Below are positions 39,438 through 51,119 of a stretch of 64,000 nucleotides of DNA, piece by piece (position 1 is the stretch's first letter; each line of letters starts with the position of its first letter). Position numbers and translations under genes: made by a program. The notes beneath the pieces were generated by a model. The model was not told where the DNA came from. It did not search any database and saw nothing but the letters and a program-made list of their open reading frames with translations. Source of the DNA: Monomorium pharaonis (Eukaryota > Arthropoda > Insecta > Hymenoptera > Formicidae); contig NC_050470.1 in NCBI RefSeq assembly GCF_013373865.1, positions 3,394,373-3,458,372 of the forward strand, written 5' to 3'.

Positions 39438-41914
39438 CTAATCGTTCATGCGAAACGCTCGCGTGTCGCTCGGTTGCGACAAAAGATAAACATTTTCGAA
39501 GCACTCTGTGCATGTGCATTCGACGTAGAGATCGAATGGAGATACGCATGTGTCAGATGCATTGCCCACGCGAGATGAGGCACTCTCAGGTATTCTACAT
39601 TCGTTCCTTTACGGTCTGTGACTGTTCGCGCATGCCATCGGGCGGGCACGTGTTCGTGTCGTGTCGTCGGCGGTTTATTGGAAAATCAATTGCACGTAAG
39701 GTGAATTATTCGACTCGTTCGTGGAGACACACGAGGCGCGTCGCTCGAGGGGAGAGAGAGAGACCAGACAAGAGGGGCCGAGCCGATATTGAAACCGGGA
39801 CGACCCGATTGCACCTCGCGAAGACTGACGCGCCGCGGGAAAAAGGCGGCTTGTCTAACCATACAATAAGCCGCAAACATTGCTTGCACTTATAGTCTCC
39901 GTGAAGCGTGACAAAATTTATTCCATATACCAGATGAATTTGCTGTCTTTCGTGTGATAACCGTAAATTTAAAATTTCAAAGAGCTTCAAAGGGAATTAA
40001 ACTTAATAACGCGTGCGCATTTCAAAGTGTTGTTAAAAATTAAAATATTTTACACTACGTTTGGGTATCGGTGTGAAATTTGAGCATAATTCTCTTATAG
40101 ATGTATAAAAAGTTATTTAATTTTTTGTTTGCACTTAATTCTTACGCAAAATTGCATTTTGTAGCAGCATTATGAATTTAATAAATTTTTTACGTGTACT
40201 AATGTATATGTTCGTGCAAAGGTGCTCATTTGGATCCTCTTACTATAAAATATTAAAAAATTTGTTACCAAAACTGTAATGAGATTATTTTCGTTGAATA
40301 CATTGTTATAACTAAATTTTTCTTTTTTGCAGCTGGTTTGCAGGTTTCAGAGCCAAAATTTTTTGTCGTTGATTAGAAAAGAAAAAGATTAACCTAAGGT
40401 GCCTGTTGCGGCTTTTAAATTTCGATTCTTTAGTTTAAAAGATATTTCATCTTTCTTCCCAAATGAGAGCTTACGCGATCCCTGAAAGACGAATAAGGAG
40501 ATCGATTCTCCCTGCTGTTTCGTATGGAAAAAAAAAAAAGTATTCGAACGCGTATTTTACAGTGGGAACTTTTTAATTAACGACGTATACGACCAAGTAA
40601 TATCATCAGGGTGCTATTCTTAGTCCGCAGTTTTACTCACCGATATTAAATCGTTTCGGATATTAGAAACAGCGGGGAACGTCGTCGTTTCGAGTTAGGG
40701 GAGTAACTGCTCGCGACCGTCAAGGATAATCGTGAAACAGGTCGAGCGTATACTCCGACGAAAACAAATACCGTCTCGCTTCTCTCTTCTGGGAAAGAGA
40801 GACGCGCGATTTTCCGGTTGCAAACATCCCGTACCGTCGGCTGCATTTGTTAGGAGGTGCGAGAAAGCCAGGCCAATGAGGCCGGAGAGCTTCGCGCGTG
40901 TTCGGTGCCAAGTTAGACGATTCTGCTTACTGACGATAGGGACTCAAACGTTCAGAAAATTCGATTTAAATCAGTCAAAATCTATCGAGACCGACAGGAT
41001 ATGTCAGTCCGGGTAATATGGGTGAAATGAGGGCAAATTGAAATTCACGAAATTCGTTCGTCATTCCGACCTATTCCAACTGATCTTTTACTTATGTACG
41101 TAATATAATATAAATCTCGCGGTATAGGCAGGTAGTCAAATTTCTATCGTAAATCTGTAGCAGATCGCTTGGAATAATAAATCTTTTATCTATCCATGTG
41201 CCATGTAATAACGGCGTGTGAGAGAGCGGAGGGCGATTGGATTTTAGATTGGACACTCGCTCGTTGATTCACTCCTACGCCGCCTCGCCCGGCGGTAACT
41301 TTCTCGACCGCCTTCAGGAAGCGCAGTTACTTTAGCCCCAATCACTGTATATTTCCTCTGAGCTACGAGTTTTTAGCTTTCATCCGATTTATCCCTTCAA
41401 TCTTGAATTTATTCGATCAAATTAACTTGTTTACGAAACGTTTTAGCATAATACATCCGGCGGATACTCTTGAAATCTCATTTTTATTTATCGCCGTTAA
41501 AGGCGCCAGAGATATTCTAAATTGGAATCAGAATAAATCTGGATAAGCTTCCTCCGCTTCTGCCACTATATCGCGCCATAAGATGATTAATCGGACATGT
41601 GAAACGTTTAATTAAGTTTTTGCATTTCTTATAATGCGCGCGTGCATGCGGTAAACACATTTAATTAGAGGCTCAATTAAAAGTACACGATAAGTCGATA
41701 TTGCAAGGCACATTTTTTTTGGCACTTGACACGCCGGGAAGCTTTCCGGCATGGAGATGGGATCGTCCCGATGCGATCGGTGAGGCGGAAGATCGCGAAA
41801 ATCGGAGTTATATTCCCCGTCGGTGGTGAAAATACGGGCTGCGCGTTTTTCCGCTCGGAGAACTCGAAGCGAAGTAAAGAAATAAAGCTATGCATCGTTT
41901 ACGCACACCCACAT

Positions 41915-41947
<33 letters not shown>
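41915..41947. repeat. (CA)n microsatellite
   Basis: About 15 CA units, then CACCCACCCACAC to about 41970. It reads as UG in the transcript. Confidence 0.95.
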
Positions 41948-41951
<4 letters not shown>

Positions 41952-43581
41952 TTCACACCCACCCACACACTCGTTCGTGTCGTTTCGTTCGCTCAAGTTT
42001 CGCGTTCGCGAAGAGTTTTCGCTCGGACCTCGAACGCGCGAATATCGTTCGTTTTTTGGAGTCGCGGGTCGATTTCGTTCGGGGCTGTTTCGCGTCCTGC
42101 TGCTAATTCCCGTCGTGAATCTCACGTAACGATGTGCCCATATAAATTTGCATTTGCTTGAGAATTGTTCGTTCACCGTTGGTGGAAGAGAAAACTCGTT
42201 TTACCCTTTCGACTCGTTCGCCCTTACGGGCTCGGCTTTTACCTTTACCTCTTCTAGCCGTAACGTAAACTGATATCGCGACTCATTAGAAAATGCGACG
42301 TTACATGAATATTAGATCGTCTCTACTTTTCCCCCGAATGCGTTTTATTCCGCTCTGAAACAAATTCCGAGGCTCTCTGCTTAATTACGCCTCATTAAAT
42401 TCCATCCACCTCCGCCGAGTTTCTCGGCTGAAGCGCCGAGGACACTTTGTTAGATGTAACGTTGCGTCGGAGGGAAAATCTCGGCGCTCGATATCGCGCG
42501 TTGTTAAAGGTGACTGCGCATTCGCAACTCGGCGCTAAGTTGAGATTCGTGTCTGCGATGGCGAAAGGTAAAGTGCTATCCGAAATGTGACGGCGCGAAC
42601 GGGGACGCTGACGGGAGTTTCGCGTTTTCGCGAACGTATATATATGTGTACGAATGGAGATGTGCAGGAGAGACGGCGCGCGTCGCGTCTACCAGCGGTC
42701 CGGGAAACTCGTGGGAAAAGGCCGGCGCGGCGGTAAAGCGAGAGACGCGGTGCATCTTGCCGCTTAGATTAGACATAGTAAAACGGGCCGCGGAGCAATG
42801 TTGTCGGCGCGTAGCGCGGCCCGTCCGGGTGGCTGGCGGTGGTGGTGGACGGGGAAATGAGAAAATATGAACGCGTTCCCGGGGGCGCGCGAGCGCGAGC
42901 GAAGTGGGAGAGGCTGCGCCGCGCCGCGTCGGAACTCCTCTCTTCTTTTTTTTTCCTTTTCAGACCTTTCCTTTTGAGAGGAGAACAGAGGGTCGACGTA
43001 GCTTCGCCGCGGCGCGTGAAATGCACGTTCAATTTGCGAGAGAAATGGTAGTTCCTCTCGCGAGCTGCCAACGCTCAGTCGGAAGGAATGTCATTATCGC
43101 GTATTGCTTGATTAGACTTTTGGTTTTTGACGCGATTAGTCATTGGCGAAAAACAAATTTTGGAAAAAAAAAAGCTACGAGATTCATACAAGTCGATTTA
43201 GTTAACGCTGCGTACCTATTCAATTTGACTATAAGAGACTAGTTTATAACTGAAAAATTAGATACACGAGCAATAAATAAAACAGTCACGGAGATAATGT
43301 AGGAAAAAGGATCTTAACTCAATGTATGGTTTTTGCGCTTTGGCCCGTATGTAATTCCTGTCGCCGATGTCGACGCGAGTTCTCGATTACCACGCAAGTC
43401 GACCGTGCGTTTGATCGCACGCCGCTCTACGACGTCCTCGTAGGTAAGTATAGTAATCGAGTGACCGCGCACGGTAAAAGGATAACGCGCCGTATACGTT
43501 TCGAACGTGCTTTGCATCGAATCTGTTAATTAGCAAGTACTTTGCGAGCTCGCAGAGAACTTCGTTATCGTGTCGGTTGGT

Positions 43582-43601
43582 GCGCGCGCGCGCGCGCGCG
43601 C
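43582..43601. repeat. (GC)10 dinucleotide repeat
   Basis: Ten uninterrupted GC units. A shorter (GC)n lies at 44151-44163. Confidence 0.95.
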
Positions 43602-45006
43602 TTTAGCTACTCGTGAAATTCTCTCCTTTTCGCTGAGGAGACACTTTATCGTAATGGCAGAGGGACTCTCTAAACTTCTGCGAAAAAAATGCCCTTTGGA
43701 ACATGAATTTTCTTCCGCACACGCGGCATCTGCGAGCTCCGAAATACATTCGCGTGAAGTGCGACTTTACAAAGCAAAAGAATTGAATAGCTGTTGTACT
43801 TTGCTACGAAGGGAGCTACGAAGCCTTTGATCAATTTTGCGTTGACTTTTCTTAATGAGAATTTATTATTTTTATCCCGCTCTCTTTCCCTTTTTATCGC
43901 AATTATATTGAAACAAAATTAAAGCCATGAAATATTTGAAATTAAAATAACGACGCGAGAAACTTATTCTCTATATTTGCTTTATTGGATCTCTTTTATC
44001 TTGCCGTTCAATCTTTTCGTCAAAGGAAAACGGACACCGTGCATAAGAAACCCGTGAATAACGCGTGAGGTTAAGCTATTACGTATTTTTTGACAAATAA
44101 TAGTATACGTCCCCTCCGATGCTGAATGAAAATTTAGAAAATAGCTCGAGGCGCGCGCGCGCGACGTGTGTACATTGTGTAAAGCGCGAGTGATGTGGTA
44201 CAAAAAGATGTCGGAGGCAACGCTGTCTCGCGCGCTGTTACACGAGGGCGCATCGGATTTCTTGCCTGGTGACGAGTACGACGGTAACGACGCGGATGCA
44301 AAAGCGCGTCACGAAAATCGATGGACGCCGACAGTACGAGTGTGTCGTTTTTCTCGTTCGCGGACAGATATTAATTCCCAGCAGCTGTCTTCCCCTCTGC
44401 CTGAGCAATCCTGGTCCCCCCTCCTTTCTAGGGATCCTCGCTCCGACCAGCTGTTAATTAATTTCCCAAGTCGCCGAACGCGGAGGGCTACTCCCGCTCG
44501 CGGGTGTCAGCGTCGTCGTGGAGGCGCGTGGCCAATATATTTCCTTCGACAGTTCTCGGTATCGCCATGTTGTCGGTGCGGCCGGCGAGGGTAAGGGAGC
44601 ATTGCCGATTATAAAGTCGCAACATCGACGACGGATCCGTAATAGTAGAGGGCGATTGACGCGTTTTAATTTACTTCGATCAGCGCGGCTCGATAAAACC
44701 GTCAAGGCGTCACCCGCGCAAAATGGATGGCGGGCGCAAATACCGAAAAAAGAGAATGGACCGCGAGGAGCGAGCGGGGAGATAGGGGGGGGGGCAGGGG
44801 GAGAGCTACGAATTGACAGCTACGATCAGCTCTCGCGGTGGACGATGACGTACGACTCTCAAATGAGCTTTCCGTGACTTGCACGCGAGATTCTGTGAAG
44901 TTTGACAAAGAACAATATTTCTAGAATCAAATTATATTAGATTCGTTAAATTAGAAAGCGAAGCTTATATAGCACGATAGTACTGTAGAAAATACATTAC
45001 GAATAA

Positions 45007-45405
45007 TTAACCCGGAAATTATCACCTCATTTTTTGAGTAGACGATTACCTGGTGATTTTTACACCAGTTAAAAATCATTTTTATTAAGTACAAATTGTC
45101 TATTATTTTATAAGATATTAATATTTAAAGATATTATGTACGTATTAAATTAATCAATATTTTCTGAAAAAGAATAAGAAGAAACCAAGACAATATTAAA
45201 CAAAGGAAGCAAAAGAAGCACTAAGCAGTTTTTATTATGACAATATTTTTAAAAATGAAAAAAGTCAATTAAAACATTTTACAAATCGACATTATAAATA
45301 TATGAGTCAGTACTTGGTTCTTTACTATATAAATTGTTCAAAATAAAAGATAAATGTGGATTTGGATGACTAAAAAAATACCTTAGGTGATTATTCTCGG
45401 GTTAA
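45007..45405. mobile_element. piggyBac-like MITE, about 400 bp, no transposase
   Basis: Both ends carry TTAA, the target sequence duplicated by piggyBac elements. Inside it are inverted repeats TTAACCCGGAAATTATCACCT and AGGTGATTATTCTCGGGTTAA (18 of 21 match), starting CCC as piggyBac ends usually do. A subterminal hairpin CTGGTG...CACCAG lies at 45050-45068. The interior is AT-rich without an open frame, so it is non-autonomous. It sits in the intron between the two alternative TM2 exons. Family assignment rests on TTAA plus the CCC ends. Confidence 0.7.
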
Positions 45406-47235
45406 ATTTGAACATTTTAATTTTTTTTTCTCTTTAATAAAACATTTTCACACTATGATTATAAAGGAGGAAATGATTATGTCTGTAATAAATGTAAAAG
45501 AGAGTAGGATTTTATATTATAAAACTACACATTAGTAAAAGTTATATTCTCTTGAAAGAGGAAGAAACACGCGATGATGGCGAAGACAAAATGCCGATTT
45601 ACTAAAGTATGGCAAATACGGCATTGTGCCTCCTCGTTCGCGACGCAAAACTTATTCAATTAAAGCCGATTGGAGTTAACGCGAGGAAATCTTCGAGCCG
45701 CACCGAGAAGGCAATAAATCTATATCTACCGTTCTTTTCTTGTTTGCTTTGATAGGATCGACTTTTGTTTTTGGCAATAACAACTATTGGGAACTACTTG
45801 GCTCCATGCTTCTTGTCTATTCTTTGACTTCCGGAGGCGTCTTTTCGGCGGTCGTTTCTTTCCCGCTTTTTTATTTCTCGCAAACTTTGTAGATCGACAT
45901 CTAGGTGTCCATTGTTACGATTGGACTTTTTCGATCTCGTGGAATTTTTATGACTTGTAAAAAATAATGTCTGAAATATCGATTGTCATTTCGATTGACG
46001 GAAGATAATAGATCTCTAGAATGATATGACATGCTCGCAATAGCTTTTAATAATATTATAACAATACGTACTGTATATATTAAAAAATTATATAATAATA
46101 ATATGTATGTATACATTAAAAAATATTTATCCTTTAATATAGTTCATGGTTCAATTTTCTTCAAACTTTCAAGTACTTAATCGTTTTCGAAGTTTACATT
46201 AATTATCAGACTTGAAAACAAGAAAAGGAAATAGGAACAGAACGTTGATAAAAGAAATTTCCGCGCTATTTTCTTTCTTTTCATCAAACTCTGTAAATGT
46301 CAGCAATCATTTTTTAAGTTTCCGCAGGCAGCGATATAAAACGATTGCTCCTCGAGATTACGTATCTATCAGTACTTCGGAACTAGAATTCGACTTTATG
46401 TCCACTGATACGAATCGAACGGGTCCGGCTTCTCGAGAAACTTTCGAAAACCGTGTTTCTGCTTCACCTCTCGTCCTTTCCGACCGTCGCGATTTAAGAA
46501 ACAAACGATCGCGCACGGCAAATGTTTGTTTACCCCCAGCGATATGCTCCTCGATAAAATAACTTTATGGAATGGAGCCGACAACAGCCGAGTCTTCTCT
46601 TCCACCGCCTCGTGAATATATTCCATGATTTTCAATTCTTCTCTTTATACGGGAGAGCACTTTCGTTTCAGCTGCAGGGCGCTACGCCCGTTTGCGATAT
46701 CGTCATATGAGATCTTCGGGGATTAAAGTGCTTCTTGTAATATCATAGATAATGTACATGTACTTGTCAACCGGAAATTTCCGATCGCTCATGGCGCTAC
46801 GTTAGTGAAAAATGGAAAGTCTTTTTAGAGAATTGCTGTTTGCTGTATTCTAACATTTCTTAATATGAAGAAAGAGTGCGCGAGAATATTAGATACTACA
46901 ATGCGGCAAAATAACACCGTTTTTTTTTTTCTTTAACAAGAGAGACAAGAAACTACTATCGATTCGCGCGCATTGAAAATTTAAAAAGTATGAATTGGTA
47001 ACCTCGGGGTATTCGGGCTATATCCCGACCCTCGTGATTGAATTTTAAGTGGATGGAAGCCCTTGATGAAAAATACAGATATATAAAGGATATCCGTTTG
47101 TCAAATATTCATGCACGAAGCCTCCCCGAAGATCCGGCTGAACTTTCACGATTTCTATTCGCTATAGCGAAATCGATAACACTCGTCGGTTTAAATACTC
47201 TGTCATTCGCTCTGTGTGTAGAAACTCAGTTGTAC

Positions 47236-47322
47236 CTAACAGGGGTATTGCGTCGGAGACCTGGGGCAGGGTCTCGGCGACGAGGTTCAGGAACACCGTC
47301 AGCGATAGCAAGATGGTCACTC
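47236..47322 (-). CDS. nAChRalpha6: nAChR alpha6-like subunit, alternative TM2 (pore) exon, distal version
   Basis: This 87-bp exon follows the acceptor CGACTGTTTCAG and ends CTGTTAG before GTACAA. Phases equal those of the 27.7 kb exon. It encodes VTILLSLTVFLNLVAETLP, then QVSDAIPLL. This is the standard alpha7/alpha6 pore helix, with 9' Leu, 13' Val and the outer-ring Glu at 20'. It matches, as I recall, a known Drosophila alpha6 exon-8 variant very closely. It lies upstream of the other version in transcript order and would join the same TM3 exon. The preceding exon (binding domain end and TM1) was not found before 64000. Its wobble positions are GC-rich. Confidence 0.95.
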
Positions 47323-47400
47323 CTGAAACAGTCGTAGCCCACCTGTGCTCAATGATCCGTTTCTCGTTCGTCGCGTTCGTTTCGCGGACAGCGTCGACGA

Positions 47401-47423
47401 GCGCCTCCTCCACGAGGAGGACG
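47401..47423 (-). other. small GC hairpin upstream of the distal TM2 exon
   Basis: CCTCCT pairs with AGGAGG across a 5-nt loop, with GCG/CGC extending the stem after a bulge. It lies about 80 nt upstream of the acceptor. Confidence 0.5.
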
Positions 47424-50400
47424 CGGTCGCCGATCGACGGCCGCCCGTCCTTTCTCCCTGTCGATCGTGTCGGCGATCGTCGACGAAGAGAAATCGACCG
47501 GTGCTGAACCACGTCGGGCCAACAGTTTCCACCGATAAGAGCGAGGATTTATCTCTGCAAATGCGATTCGGGTAGCAATGGAAATCGCGGGCGGGCGGGC
47601 GAGGGGGGAGGAAGGCGGGGGAGTAGGAGCGGAAAAAAAAGGGAGAATATTTCCGACCTGTAGCAGTCGATTGTAAGCCAGGGAAAGTTTCGCAACTGCA
47701 CCTCGCCTCGGTGGAATTGTCGACGGAAATCTCGCGGGAGCCGTACCTCCTTGCCATTTTATCGACGATGTTTTCTCGATAATCTCGGAACAAACCGACC
47801 ACTCTGCCGTCCCGAAGGGTTCAGCTCCGTCCGAAATTCGTTCCGCCTCGCTTTGCTCGACCTCGAATCCGGGTCGGGATCGAGCGGCTACGGGTATCTC
47901 GTTAAAAATAAACAGTCCACGGTGTGTACTTACAAGCTTACATGCAAATTCGCGTATACGCGTATATGAAAGAAACGAATTGCAACGACGTGGACGTTGG
48001 CATTTAAATGCTAATTGATTGTTTTCGAACCAGCTCGAGAATACACGATGCATTTTCAGTTGCATCAAGTAACTTTGATAGTCCATGCCTTTTTAAGAAA
48101 AATAACAACACTTTCAATATCATGTTACATGAAGAATATTGTTAAAAAGTTAATTTTCCACAATGCAGTCTTCCCGCCAACTTTTAATTTGATTTTTGTC
48201 ATTGAAATGTTCTACCCAACCAATTTGTGAGATAAGATAGATTGAAATCACCTTTCAATATTTTAAAAGGATGATTAAATAGTTTCAGATCAATAACAAA
48301 ATTTTTATCTCTGATTCATTGTCTTTTCGCAATCTTGCTCTCGCAAAAAGCATAGCGATGAACATTGTTTTCTTTTCGGTTGACTTGATGGCACGACAAA
48401 ATTGTTACACGAATGAATCGCGCGACGAGAATGATAGCATTCAATCAATTTTTATTTATCGATGAAATCGCGGGACTGAAGCGGTGGACACTTCCGCTTC
48501 CAGGACGATCCGCACGAGTATGGCCCGTGGAAGGGTGGAATTTCGATTTAGCGAACTCCGACGCATTTGTATCCATGGACTCACGTGCCTCGGACGGTTT
48601 TGCCGTCCGGCCAACATCGGGCTGGAACGTTCACCCCCGGAAAATTGTTCTCTATTATACGAGAATGCGCCGTTCGATGTTCGATCCCTTCTCGAACCAG
48701 TTTCGACAACGCAACTAGTTCTTTGAGTTTCAACTGTCGCGTGACTGTGGAATCCAACTGTGAAATCCGCTGCGAACTCGAGAGACGGCGCGAATAGGTT
48801 TGCGACTTGCTTCGATGTTTTTTTTTTTGCTGTTTGAAACCTGTAACCGATGGGCGTTAACGTAAAGGTTAAAGCGACGAAAATATAAATCCGGAAAATT
48901 CAGATCAAACACTGCAGGGGAAAAAATTGTACTTAAAAGTTACGCTAAACTAGCATTTCAAAGTGTAATGTTGAAGAGGTGTAGAAGAAAATCAGAGATT
49001 TTTTTCAACAATGACGATAAAGCACGGAAAGTGTGAGAATTGAAATATTTCAGATCGTAAAGCGACAGAGATATATTCGTGTAATAATTCGAAGACGAAG
49101 AAAGTGTGTTTACATCAAACAGAGGCCACTTGGAGTTATTCATTGGCACTGACGTCGAGTTAAAAGGAAAACGGAGTGAAATATTCATTCGATAACACGT
49201 ACTATGATGGACCGGGGATAGCGAGTTGGACTGCAGTTTTCCTAAACTCGCAAACACGCCAGAAGCGCGTTAAAGCGTACACGCGCGTGGAAATGGAAAG
49301 GAAATATTTTTGGTTGTATATTTTCGAGCGATTTTACGGTTGAAAATATATTGTACATATCTCAAGTGGCGATCGTGCCTGTGTTGAAAACTTATTCATA
49401 TACAAGAATTTATATCATATTCTGTGCGGCACACACGGAAATTTTTGCAGACATACATATTCCATTAAATAAAGCTTTAAGTTTTCTTAAGAGCCATTTT
49501 ATAAAGTGATGATATAGCGAGTGAAATTTATATCCAAGGAGAATTTGAAAATCGTCTCGAGAAAGAAAAGGAACCCACCATCGACGAAATCTTCGCGGGA
49601 CGACATACCTTAGGAAATCTATTTCTGAATCTATTTTGAGAAAAGTTAATTGAAACTCCGGGACATAAAAATTTCGGGCAACGTTCACATTCTTTTCCTT
49701 TAGAAATGATTATCGTTATTGTATCGAGCTACGTGCCACATTCTCTTCTTTTCCCCTTGGTCACGGCATCGTCATTAATTTCTTCGTGTTTCACAAAGAA
49801 TAGTTTTCGCCGGAAGAACAAATCGTTCGGCGACGATGTCGCGACGTCGATGCGAAATTATTGTAAGTCGAAGCACTATGAATTTACTTGGAGAGGCAAT
49901 TTCTCAGGCGAGACTCGAGTGTGGCAGAAAAATGAAAACGGAAAAAGGCGGAAGAAAAACGTGAAGCCGTTTCAGCGCTTCCCTACCCGCCCTCGCCGCC
50001 TTCATCTCACTCTTGGAAAGAGGAATAAATTTGGTACTATTCTTTCTCTTTCTTCGGCCCGTCGTTCTTTCTTCCTTTTAATAAGATCGCATTTACCTCT
50101 TTTTTCCCGCCTCGACCGTCACGAAACTTTTCGTCATAATGTCGCTTGGTATCGCTGGACGGGACGGCATTATTATAACTCGGCGGAGTATGAATTTATT
50201 ATGAGAGAGGTAATACCACCGTTAGCAGACGTACGAAACTTTGGTATCAAGAGAGAACGAAAATCGAGAGCGAAAGAGAAGGTTGAGAGGGAATGAAGTG
50301 TCGCCATCCGACGCGAAATTTCATCGGCGGCCGATTTTCTTCTGACTCTCTTGGAATATAGGTGACTCGATACGACAGAAGCAGGGAGGACTTGAGGTTA

Positions 50401-51081
50401 TCGCCTAAGTTCTGTCCAAGTTTCTTACCGAAGTAAGAGAAAGAGAGAGCAAAGAAGTAAAAGCAAAGATGGGAAAGCAGCCGGTCGCATACTGCGGAGT
50501 GAAAAAAGTTCCCACGTCCGAGACCGAGGATATATGGAGACTGGTGACATATGGAGAGTAACTTGGATAGTGATGTCTATTTGATAAAAGTTACGCAAAG
50601 AATGGCGTACACAATTGTTTTTGTTCTGCAAAATACTAAAATTTAATTGAGACTTAATTGTGATAGCTGTGGGTCACAAAAGCTTTATACGAAAAGGTTG
50701 ACAAAAATATATATATTTATTCTACACAGATATTTTATTAAATTATCGTAGAGAGATAAAGAGTAATCATTAAAATATGCTTTTATCGTATTTTCAATAT
50801 ATTAACAACAGTTTTATTTCATAATGTAATAAAAGCAACTACAAACATTTCAATATATCGATATTTTAATATTATTTTAATAATATTTTGTTTAATATTT
50901 AAAACATTTTTGGATTATACGGCAAATATCATTCAAATTTCATTCTTTTATTATCCGTTAATAAATTTATGGATCTAATAATGCATGATAAAATTAGTGA
51001 GAACAGATTTTTATATTTGATGGGTAGGATATTGCGGAATTCGATAAAACATGCCGTATGTAGGCGGCAGGAATGTGCAGT

Positions 51082-51119
51082 AACAATTGTTATTGATACT
51101 AATTGATCGATTAATTAGT
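51082..51119. promoter_or_regulatory. two adjacent palindromes resembling Sox and paired homeodomain sites
   Basis: AACAATTGTT (51082-51091) is a perfect palindrome with two Sox-type ACAAT cores. At 51098-51119 a 22-bp palindrome with one mismatched pair holds TAAT and ATTA half sites facing each other, as in dimeric paired-type homeodomain sites. More TAATTA-like sites follow at about 51144. Enhancer function is inference. Confidence 0.35.

Larger units (their letters stand above)
27830..47235 (-). other. intron of 19.4 kb between the two alternative TM2 exons
   Basis: The donor is GTACAA after the distal exon and the acceptor is TGATGTTGCAG before the proximal one. It is richer in GC and CpG than the other introns, especially 27.9-29.6, 32.4-33.1, 42.5-43.1 and 44.1-44.9 kb. 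That scarcity of stop codons gives long open frames (242 and 280 codons at 27858-28586 and 28847-29689, minus strand) without recognisable domains. It also holds many microsatellites, polypurine tracts, a G15 run and the piggyBac-like MITE at 45.0 kb. Confidence 0.75.

Noticed and set aside
41719..41760. GCCGGGAAGCTTTCCGGC palindrome considered as an element end
   Set aside because: An isolated short imperfect palindrome with no partner or target duplication.
47349..48086. Minus-strand frame of 245 codons just upstream of the distal TM2 exon
   Set aside because: Does not encode the expected TM1 or binding-domain residues, and frames on the other strand are open over the same bases. Likely a composition effect.
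49706..50296. Plus-strand open frame of 196 codons
   Set aside because: No domain, low-complexity arginine/lysine and phenylalanine content, inside an intron of the opposite-strand gene.
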